Shown piece after piece: positions 40,416 through 49,760 of a DNA stretch of 64,000 bases. Under the pieces are notes generated by a model, which worked only from the letters and a program-made list of their open reading frames with translations, searched no databases and was not told the origin of the DNA. The DNA is from Varroa destructor (taxonomy: Eukaryota > Arthropoda > Arachnida > Mesostigmata > Varroidae), in NCBI RefSeq assembly GCF_002443255.2, contig NW_019211455.1, positions 53,778,801 to 53,842,800 on the forward strand, read 5' to 3'. The position numbers and the translations under genes were made by a program. The stretch's first letter is position 1. Every line of letters starts with the position of its first letter.

Positions 40416-43400
40416 TCAACAATGCGGCTGCTCCTGGATGAGCACAATCTGTGGATGCTGTTGATGTTGTCGGTACGTGTGGGTATGATAACCCCCCGTC
40501 GGGTTCAGGGCGACCATGCTGTCCCTTCCCAAATAGCCGTAGGGGTTCATGCTCATGGGTACTGGCATACCACGATTCATACCCGGAACCGGCATCAAGC
40601 CGGCGCCCAGATGTTGGACACCTGGCGCTCCACCCATACCGACCCCAACGCCGACTGTCATACCAACTTCAACCCCAGTGTCGAGCGCCAGTTCGTCGGG
40701 AAGCGCTGTTATATCATGGGCGTCCTTGATCGTCCCACTGCCGTGATTCCCTGGCAGCGAGCATTGCCGCTCTGGGAGTGGTGGCAATGTATTCATCAAC
40801 ACGTCGACCGGCTGTTGGCCTCCTGCTGATCCATTAACGTTACTTCCTCCTCTGACTGCGCTGCCATTCGTTGACGATGACCTGTCCGGACTGTGCGGAC
40901 TCTTTGCGATGTGCTTGTCACTGTCAAACGTACATAGCTTACGAACAACTAAAGCACCGGTAACAGCCATGATCGTGGCCAGAGCTAGTCCGATGACGAG
41001 TCCCACCGTCAGAAATGGGAACCGCCTGCAGAATTCTTCTCGTTCGTCGCCACCAGCGGGACAATGCGGAACTCCATCGCACCATAATATCGGATCGATG
41101 CACGCACCAAGCTCCGGACATTCGTGCAGACAGTTCCGCTCCGATTGGCCTTCCACTGTCCGTGCGTACGGCCGAGTGACCTCAATCCAATGCACCTGGA
41201 AAGGGGTCTCCGCCGTGCCACTACATAATGTTTCTAGTAGAATGCGTTCGGGATGGGTCGATTCAATCGACGATGGCGATTGACGATCAGAATTCTCCTC
41301 TTCGTCCCAGCGCGGGCTGAACAGATCGACTTGTGGCTGCTCTTGGAGCGCATCCTCTTCGGACTCGGCGGTATGAGCGCCCTGGACGGTTGACGCGCAA
41401 ACCTGACTCACGTGCTGGAATTGATCGCCAGAATAGACAAGTAAGCGGTCTTCAGTTGGACAGTCCGATTGCTCACGCCCTCCGTTCACCTTGATGTAAA
41501 GGTACTTCCGAGGTCGTGCTTCAATGAGCCATCGGCACCGCTGAAATTGCGGTTTATAGGTGTTACTTCGGATATGCATAGGCATGTTCATGTTTGCAGG
41601 TTGTCCAGCGCCCCCTGCGAGATAGGCGGAGCCGACGTTGCCTTGAAGAACTTCACTATTTCCACAATCGGTTGTCGGTAGAAATTCGAAACTCGCATCG
41701 AAGTAGAATTCAGTGAAATCTTCGGTAGGAGTCATCCCACTGACTGAGAACGTTACCGATACCGATGATCCAACTGATGACAGCTCAAATGGTAAAGATG
41801 TATTCGTCGAACATACACAGCCGACCGGTATTTGGAGACCTTTCCAGGTTTCAACGACTTTGATTTCGGCTGAACGTCGCCGATTGTACGCTGAGTTGAT
41901 CTGTGTGCGATGGGTGCAGACGTAGCGCGCCTGGTTCTTGTCGAATTGTGTGCTGCACCTCGTCTCGGTCTTCAGTGAAAGTCTTTCCACTCGGATTCGA
42001 ACAAGCTCATTTGCGGTACCGTGAAAGGTTGTTGTACACGATAGGTCCGCCGTACCGCCTCGTCCGAAATAGAACACGTTCTTGGGCGAGGCAAAACGTC
42101 CACGTTGAATGCCCTTAGGTCTTGTTGACATCTGACTAGCGCGATCGATTGAATAGAATTCCCGGTCGCACGATGGCCTGTCGTCGCAACCTTCGCAAGC
42201 GGCTTGTTCGCTAATGGCGTTGCCTACCGGTGCGCCGAACATTGTATTGTCAATAAATTCATAGCGAGCTGACCAGGTCGGTAACCCGCTTGTAGTCAAT
42301 TCGCTACTCTTGAACGTCGTATAAGCCAGAGTGAAGTCGCTTCCACTCGACAAATAGCTTTCACGATCACGTTTACATGGCCGCTGCGGTATGAAATAAG
42401 CGAAGTCATGAGCATGACTGCACACCTTCGGCGAGCTTTTTTCGCAGAAGGTGCCAATCGATGTTGAGTAATTGCCAGGCCCATCGAACATCTCGAGCTT
42501 GGACGTGTCACATTTTTCTTCCGGGATCCACGGTTGCCGGTCTGGCGCATAATAACTCGTGAAGTAAATCCACAGTTTGTCGTTGTGTGAGCGACCTTTG
42601 AACAGGTAAGTGCAGATGGTACCAGCCGGGAGCGTGTGCTTCGGCGCGTAGATCTCGCCCGCTCGTCGATCACCGCTTTCTATAATAAACTTGCATTGTC
42701 CATCGGTAAGACGAAGTTCGTTTCGTGACACGAACTTAACACTAACATCGAGTTCCATATGGGTTTCTACAAGTTGCTGGTGAGCTGCGCTCACCAGCTG
42801 TACCGTGATAACTGGGCCCGACGAAACGATTGAAGGTAGCGACCCCGACCCGCAAAACTCCTGTAGCACAATACGTTCCGATGTCTCATTGAGATTTCCA
42901 TCGAAGACGCGTACCACATCTCCGGCGGCACAGTCCGTTGTTAGTGTTCCAGGGGTGAATCCTGCAACCGTCGCCGATGGTACTACCCCCGAGTAAATCC
43001 TAACTTTATATTCATTTCGTTGTGACAAGTGAATCTGTGGTATAAGATCACTGCTACGCAGGTTGTGATTTTCTCGAATGTAATAGTTGCACGTTATGTT
43101 CCTAAGATAGAATCCAGGAAATCCTGGCGTCCTTATTTTGCACTGGCGTTTCGAGCAGTTGTTGAACATCCTATCGCAGTAGCTGCCCGGCACCAGCTCA
43201 CCGTAGTAGGCGTTTGGGTGTTCCACCTTAAGGTAGTGGCTACTAAGGTAGTTCCTTCGAAGAAACCGGTACGTCATGAAGACACCGGACATGGAGGACG
43301 CTAGCGACGGAAAGGTGACCGTTAGACTGACGTTTCGCCCGATGCTGTAGAAGACGGGGCTTCTACCGACGAGGTTTCCGCAGAAGCTACCAAATCTAAC

Positions 43401-43644
43401 AATGTGACTGTTGAATTGCGGCGCGGCTTCCGGTATCTGGTCGTTATCGGTGCTACCCTCCGATGCATGGTGGTGGTGATGGGGCTGGAGCAAAGCCTGT
43501 GGATTGTCATGGTTGTTGAGGCTGTCGTACGGCCCCGGATGAGGTAGAACTACATGACGCCGCTTCCACCGCCGAGCAGAGTGCGCGTTCGACATATCCT
43601 CGTCGAGAACCATGCTACCTTGGAGACAACTCGAAGATGAGTTC
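40416..43644 (-). CDS. Exon 3: CUB-array / LDLa single-pass membrane protein (Culd-like), terminal exon
   Basis: This is a huge uninterrupted terminal exon: 1075 codons plus TGA at 40418-40416. The first ATG (43613) is probably not a start, because the frame is open upstream to a clean acceptor (ctatag|G) at 43645 and the CUB domain needs its first half from exon 2. Counting from that internal Met, the order is: rest of CUB1 (to about 120, FCG at 77-79) with a His-rich insert; CUB2 about 158-298 (PGFPGFY, FDG at 237); CUB3 about 307-455 (FDGPG at 376-380); a Cys-rich CUB-like region about 473-650; a divergent CUB about 650-812 (CRWLIEA); LDLa 828-862 lacking two calcium acids; transmembrane helix 866-890; tail 891-1065 with PPLPER and YGYL. 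There are several NxS/T sites. Family knowledge: CUB and LDLa modules act in extracellular binding, and Drosophila Culd serves rhodopsin endocytosis. Orthology is a guess. The joined protein has 1213 residues; add 148 to these numbers. Confidence 0.96.
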
Positions 43645-43710
43645 CTATAGTGCCCGGTATTGCAGAAAGCGAACAGAAACGAACAGGCGAACGTTGTGAT
43701 TAGTACTTTA
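43645..43710 (-). promoter_or_regulatory. Branch point, polypyrimidine tract and 3' splice site of intron 2
   Basis: On the minus strand TACTAAT (43705-43699) is a near-perfect branch site with its adenosine at 43700, 56 nt before the exon. It is followed by a C/T-rich run (gttcgcctgttcgtttctgt and onward) and the acceptor ctatag|G at 43645. This is why I start exon 3 at 43644 and not at the Met codon 43613-43611. Confidence 0.75.
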
Positions 43711-44823
43711 AAGATGGTCGCAGTATCAGCGCCTAGTTAAATGGTTGAATATTAAATACGCTCTAGAGATTATAATCTAACCAAGGAGATCACTATACTT
43801 CTATTTTCGATGGCTATGTAAATGGATGTACGCGCACTTTTACACCAGGATCAACATCGCCAAACGACTCCATTGACATACAAATTGCTTGCGATGACAA
43901 ATGAGATATTCATCTGATTCCATTCAATAAAATGCAACATACGATAAAACATTAAAAGATATAACATGCTACCACAGTAGCTGGACAGCATCGTTAACTA
44001 TGAGGAATAACGCCCAGATCAGTGGGAACTTTACTTTTTTAAATGTTGAATAATGTAGCACTATTATTTAGCTATAATCACCCAAATCATTTGTAATCAA
44101 ACATTACGAAAAATAGAACACAATGGATAGAACAACCAGAAGTGGTACCTTTGTCTATCGCTCAGTTAGAAACAACTGCTCCGATTCTTCGGTCATTTTG
44201 TATACCAGCATTTTTACGCTGCGATCCGAAGGATGCCCGAGTAACAGACAAACGTAATGCGAGTTGTTGAAAACAATAATTGCACCTAACAACAGCGTGC
44301 ACAGTGTCGACTCATAACAACTCTTTCACAATTACTATGGCGAAAATGGTAAAAATCTATTATACCAGGAACTTGTGGTACTAATGCTACACAGCTAGCG
44401 CGTTGACATGTTTGCGTGAAAATTCTTGCATGTATTGCCAGCTCAAATGGCAGCGGGCAAAAAAAAGACTGCAATTTTATTCGAATTATGCTTAATTAGT
44501 TAATGAATGCAGGTTGACTACACTAACTTACAGTTACAACAACCAGCCGTTCTTTACTCCCTGGCAGGCCAGTCGGCAGACCCTACCGATACGTGGAAAA
44601 TACTTCATCCTTGTCATTGGCGGCTTCAATATCAGTTTCTATATATTCATCCACTAGCGACGCACGCAAAGATGGGCCACGCTACGTTAATTCCCGAATA
44701 CGGAAAGGGTAGCGCCCAGCAGATGCGTCGACGCAGATTTCAAACACATTAGATTGCAGGGAAGGCCTCACAGCCGACCTATTTAGGCACATACATATAT
44801 ATAAACCAACAAACATGAACCAA

Positions 44824-44825
44824 TA

Positions 44826-44892
<67 letters not shown>
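44824..44892. repeat. (AT)n microsatellite in intron 2
   Basis: An almost pure AT repeat of about 69 nt with one GTGT interruption near its left end. It produces false Ile-Tyr reading frames on both strands. Confidence 0.95.
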
Positions 44893-44895
<3 letters not shown>

Positions 44896-47800
44896 GACAA
44901 CAGAACAGACTAGCCAGCTGGGGCAAGAAGACAAGATGGCCAGTTTCAAGCTGCCTTTCCGTCGCCACGTTCATGGAGCAACGCGAAACGTCTAGCCGCA
45001 GCGAAGGCGGGCGAAAACACGAGGAGGACCGACGGGTAAGCAGATGATGGGGCCGAAGAGCTATTTCATATTAGTTATTACATTATTACACATTATTACA
45101 TTATTCCACGTCTGTAACCCCGATACGATAAAAGTGGCCTCCTCGTCAGGCAAGCCAGTGCAGTTTGTTCGCGGGCAGCGCCAGCAGGCTTGTTTCCCGC
45201 CGCTGCTACAGCGGTTCCAAGATGATCATGGCTCTCTAAAGACCATCGAGGCTATCAGAGCCCAGCGGCCATCTTTCGCAGAAACGGTGGCGGTTGTAGT
45301 GGCGTTCTTGTCGTCGTCACTTGAGCGGGAACAGTAGCAGGAACTTTGCAGGTGGGAGACGGGTCGTGGTGGACGGCGAGTCAGCAGGTGTTCCAAGGAA
45401 GGGAATGAAAAAGACTACCTTGAGTGGTTCTTCTACTTTGCAAGCGATAGGCCGCAGGTGGCAGACAACGAAGAGCAGGAGAAACAGGCCTTTATACCGT
45501 AAGATACTGACACGTAGCACTGAGTCGTCCGTCTAGAATACCGCTAGTGACTCGTTAGCAAGCGGCGTTACTCTCGGACAAGCTAGGACAAGGATGACTA
45601 TCGTTAAGGATCGGTGCTGCAATAAAGCTGGCTAGGGTAACAGTAGTAAGGAACCTGGGCCTAAAACGGGGGCCGACCTATATGGCCCCTCTAGAACTGG
45701 TCCGCTTGAGCAGTGCGCGAATGTTCTCTCGACGGTGAATCCCTTAGCGACTAGACTGCCATTGGGAGCGATGAATTCACCAATCTGGGGACAGTTCGTA
45801 AGTCGAGTCAAATTGGTTTGTACAAATAGGCCGAGCAGTAGATCAGCGGCCTCTGTTAGCCAAGTGAAATTTTGTCAATGTAACACTATGAGTGGTTCGA
45901 AAAGTTAAATATTTTCCAGTAGGAACTTTCTGGTTAGCGGCAACGCTGTGAGCTAGCCAGGCTCTCAGGTAGTTGGTTCCTATTCATAACTTGAAAGCCG
46001 TTATGAAATCAACACTAGCGTCAGACATAGTGTAACGGAAAAAAACATCCGTTTCTAGACGCTGCGGCAGAATAACGTGTGAACTAGGAGACTGGAAATT
46101 CTGAATCCGATAAAAACAAGCGGTGCCTTATAACAGCAAATAAATAGAGCACTATTTTTATTATTTACCTCCAGCTATTTCTTAATCTAACTAAATACCG
46201 TCTACCAAGTTGCGTTGATTTAATAAGTTACTTCGTTCGATTTTTCCGAGAAACAACGACGCTAGACAATTAATTAAATAGGTATCATTATTTACATATT
46301 ATAGTCGTTGGACACTTCCCGCAATCACGCAGTTAAACTTATGGCCTTAGTGACTCACACAAGTTGTTCGTTCAAACAAGCGAGCTGCATAAAGATGGAC
46401 ACGCTTTGTTTATAGGGTCAATACTCATGGGGTTTATAGAATCGGCACACGAACACAACCCAGCCGCTTCGCCGCAAAATTTACTATATAAAAATTCGGC
46501 ATAAATAGGTGTTATGTAAGTTCTAGAACAATGCAGATATTGAATTTCTATTGAAAATTTCTGCTTTAACCGAGATCCAAATAGGTTATAATTATTGGGA
46601 TGAAAAGCATTTCAGCTTACGGTGATCTCAAGTTCGCTGGTCTCGTTTGTCTGTATCAAAAACAACATTATAGTACATTGTACAATAATTACCACCACTA
46701 TACATAGGAGAGGCGGCACCAATTGGTGCTCACATGTGGCTGTTTCTTGGACAAATCCTTATCGAGACCTATTCTACTTGGCACACACCCGAAGCAACAG
46801 CTTGTGCTGGTAGGATTATGACATTTAGACAGTATATAATACTGTTCCACTATTAAAGCTGGAGACAAACTTTCCAGGGAACCGCTGTGGCTTATCTCTA
46901 TTTCGCTATGAATAAGCCGTAGGTAGACTGTTAGAAAAAGACGTGCGCATGTCTATTTATATATCTTGTTAATACCGTAATACTAACCCTTGCTGATGGT
47001 AATATCCAACTTGGAAGTTGAGAAATGTGATTTCGACTAGGTCGCCAAACTGGTCCCCCGCTGCGACAAAGTTAATTCTGCACACGAACGAAAGATGACG
47101 TTGAAACGGTTCGGTTATACGAAGCGTGTACTTGTTTGACACGTTTCCGTAATACGTCCGATTGCAGTCTGCGTGAGTCGTTCGAAAAACAGAATTATTT
47201 TAGTCATCACAAGGATTGCAACTCCCACCACCATCGCGCACCCACATACAGACACGCATACGCAGATACTACCCGCGATGTAACGTGCCGCCCCATACAA
47301 GAGCAACGAGTGATAGGATGGTTGGCGAAGTCGATGACGTGGCCGACGACGAGGCGACGAACACGGTACCAACGAGACGGGACCGTGTTGACGCGTAGGA
47401 AGCATAATAGCAGGCAAAAATACGGTAGCGATGAGTTAAAGCAACAGGTAAAACAAGTCGCGGCGCATCGAAGACACGCGGCAAAAAAAAGATTAAAAAA
47501 AAAAAAGAAAAAACATACGGGCAAAAATCACACGAGAATACAAAAATGAACATGGCAGAAGAAAAGCAAGGTTAGTATACGTATTAGTTGCTGTTCCTGT
47601 CGCCGTCGCTTCTGCCGCTCTTTTACTGTAAGCTCATGTCTTTGCCTACTTTTTTTCTTTGTGTTTTTCTCCCACTATCATTACCTGCATCTGGCCGCTT
47701 GCGTTTTCATGTTACGATTGGATCTAGGGAAAAGAAGATTTACTGCTGTATCTGTGATATGTCAGCTACGCGGATTTATGTGGCGTGGTACGGGACAGAA

Positions 47801-48790
47801 TATGCGCAGGATGCGCGTGTAGAGGACGAAAACCGTTTTTTCCATGTTAGCCAAAGGCGACTGTTCATGTCATTTGTTTGTTTGGGTACAAAAGAAATAG
47901 AGAAAAGTTAACATCCTGCAATTGAGTTCTTCTTAGTCGCATTGTTTGATAAAAGTCTAAGACACTTAGATATGATATATATTCTATACAAACACCTGAT
48001 ATTTAGAAATCATCGCAGAGACAGAAACGTAATAAAGTGTCGTACACAACAATACACCCTAAAACCTACATAAACAATAAAAAGCTCAAACGATACTAAC
48101 TGTATTTACGGTAAGGGCAATGGCGTTAACTAAAATGTTTCAACGAAGTGGGATCGTACTCAGTATTATAATAACTCTACAGGCACATGCAACGGTAGTT
48201 ATAAGGGCACGACGAAGTTCGATTTCTACCGTGAGACAACAAAAACAAGCTTTAAATTGGAATACCCGATGTTCAACGTCGATGTTCCCGAGGTACAGGC
48301 GTTTGATTCCTTCTGTTTGATATTTGCTTTCTACTTTTCGGTGATTTCATTGATTTTATGCAGGTATGAACGTGCTATCCATTTTTTTTTCTTTTTGTTC
48401 AGGATTACCAGTACTTAATCGTAGGTAAACAAATTTCGAAATGATTTATTTTCAGGTATAGCATTAAAGTATCGCTCCCATCAAAGGTTTAACTGGAACA
48501 GGTCCTGTTGGACTGATCTAGGGTTTTTGCAGCAGACCCATAAAACGCTATGATAACCAGACCAGCAGCTATTAACCTTGATAATAGTACCTTATTTTTT
48601 TTAATTTTGCTTTGTTTTCTAATTCTTGACATCTATTGATTTTTTGACTGCCAGCGTGGCAGTATGCTTGTCAGTTATCGTTACCATAACAATGCATTCA
48701 ACGAAATGAATATCAGGCCCCCAGATTGGGCCGCATGGTCCTACGGTTTAGGCGAGTTTATTTTCTGTTACACTTTCAGTTGGTTCTCAC

Positions 48791-48986
48791 TTTCCACTAA
48801 AATATTGTCGTTCTATGCTCACTCTATCTAGTGTGTCGTGTATTTTCGTAGGCAAACCTGTGTTGTCGATAGAGGAAGCGGCAGTGTAAAGGCATAGATG
48901 AACATCAACAGTATACGACTCGTATCCATTGTGCGTTCGTATCAGACATACGTAGCTAATTTTTCGCCATGTTTGAATAGCGCTGG
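48791..48986 (-). CDS. Exon 2 of CUB/LDLa membrane protein: first half of the first CUB-like domain
   Basis: This exon has 196 nt and no ATG of its own in this frame, so a start-codon search misses it. It lies in an open frame of about 100 codons on the minus strand. The acceptor is pyrimidine-rich (cccacctctatcag|CC) and leaves two bases to complete a codon (phase 1), matching the exon 1 donor. The donor GGAAA|GTGAGA ends in phase 2, matching the exon 3 acceptor. The 64 full codons (residues 74-137 of the joined protein) give a pattern like the N-terminal half of a CUB domain: an aromatic then Cys86 and an Ile, alternating hydrophobics around YTVDVHLCLYT, and Cys104. Intron 1 is 251 nt and intron 2 is 5146 nt. 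A nearer in-frame donor (AGA|GTGAGC, phase 0) does not fit exon 3. The exon is inferred from phase, splice sites and domain need. RNA evidence would settle it. Confidence 0.75.
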
Positions 48987-49237
48987 CTGATAGAGGTGGG
49001 CGCTGTCGGCCGAGACCAGAAAATACGTGGCTCTTAAAACCTAAATGATGCTGCCTTGAGGACAGCTTTACGGAGGATGTTCTTATCTATGTATGTGTAT
49101 GTGTGTGTATAATTATCTATAACAGTATGTAATAGCAATTCGCATAAACACTCCCTTATTCACGTATGATAAATATCACTCTGCTAATCAACCCACGTAA
49201 TCTAATCTATAGATATGTTATATTTCGCCGTACTCAC
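48987..49237 (-). other. Intron 1 of the CUB/LDLa gene
   Basis: This short intron (251 nt) runs from the GTGAGTACG donor to the acctctatcag acceptor, in phase 1. On the opposite strand it holds a short TG-rich run near 49090. Nothing else was recognised. Confidence 0.7.
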
Positions 49238-49454
49238 TCGTGCACGAAAGTGGTTCATCACTTCCGTCACCACAGTCATCGCTGCCGTCACAAAATTTGT
49301 TAGACGACACGCAACGACCATTGTCGCATTGAATTTCGGCTAAAGAGCACTGGGCCGCTTGAACCACCAGTGGCCGAATCAATACCAATCCGACGAGCAA
49401 CATCCAGACCGAAGGTAGCGCTAACCCAAATCTAAAATCTTGCGACTGCGCCAT
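49238..49454 (-). CDS. Exon 1 of CUB/LDLa membrane protein: signal peptide and N-terminal LDLa repeat
   Basis: This is the first coding exon, 217 nt (72 codons plus one base). The ATG at 49454 is the first after an in-frame TAA in the 5' flank, which supports it as the start. Residues 1-34 form a signal peptide: a hydrophobic core at about 13-30 and a likely cut after Ala33-Ala34. Residues 36-71 form a textbook LDL-receptor class A repeat with six cysteines (36, 43, 48, 55, 61, 71) and the complete acidic calcium cluster [13 protein letters not shown]. The open frame runs on to a stop at 49218, but a consensus donor (ACGA|GTGAGTACG) after the sixth cysteine ends the exon in phase 1. The tail read past it is therefore intron. 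LDLa repeats bind calcium and ligands outside the cell (family knowledge). That this exon belongs to the large exon at 40.4-43.6 kb is inferred from strand, order and phase. Confidence 0.85.
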
Positions 49455-49760
49455 CGATTTAGCGAGGGTGAATTATTCGAGATGTCTGCTCCAGACCCTT
49501 TTGATGATGACGAATTGAAGATTTAAGTAGTCGTAGACTCAACTCCTCCGCAAATAGATCTGCGAAGGATTGCCGGATCGGGGTCGCACTGCGCGAAAGT
49601 GACCCCCGCGCAGGCGTCGAGTTCGACTGGGGATGTTGTTGACGGGGGTTTTGCGAGAGCTCTCACTGGAGCGCGCTCACCCCAGGCAGAATGTCGAGGA
49701 CGTCGACATCAACGACAGACATCACCCGGGAATTCTGGAATCGTCAAATAACACGGCATA
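49455..49760 (-). promoter_or_regulatory. GC-rich 5' flank / 5' UTR of the CUB/LDLa gene
   Basis: The 250-300 bases upstream of the start codon are visibly richer in GC and CpG than their surroundings (for example around 49555-49740). An in-frame TAA lies 21-23 bases upstream of the ATG. No TATA box was seen at a fitting distance. It most likely holds the 5' UTR and a TATA-less promoter, but the start site cannot be placed from sequence alone. Confidence 0.4.

Larger units (their letters stand above)
43645..48790 (-). other. Intron 2 of the CUB/LDLa gene (5.1 kb)
   Basis: This phase-2 intron runs from GTGAGAACC to ctatag. Inside are the longest AT microsatellite of the window (44824-44892), a GC-richer stretch at 44.9-45.9 kb with an unexplained 80-codon minus-strand frame (45874-45632), and a purine/pyrimidine-biased stretch at 47.1-47.5 kb that is open in several frames on both strands without protein character. 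No further exon is needed to join exons 2 and 3. Confidence 0.65.

Noticed and set aside
40422..43304. Many plus-strand frames of 60-135 codons opposite exon 3
   Set aside because: They are shadows of the long GC-rich coding exon; their peptides carry no domain signal.
43611..43613. Met codon as the start of the 1065-residue protein
   Set aside because: It falls inside a CUB domain, has no signal peptide after it although the protein has a transmembrane helix and extracellular modules, and the frame is open upstream to a good acceptor with a branch point.
44682..45047. Frames with long Ile-Tyr runs
   Set aside because: Produced by the AT microsatellite at 44824-44892.
47115..47553. Overlapping frames of 60-137 codons on both strands
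   Set aside because: Several frames are open at once and contain homopolymer runs (polyLys, polyPhe). This reflects biased composition, not coding.
49482..49526. 14-codon plus-strand frame MSAPDPFDDDELKI
   Set aside because: Looks like a protein N-terminus, but it has no donor before its stop and lies in the presumed 5' UTR of the opposite strand.
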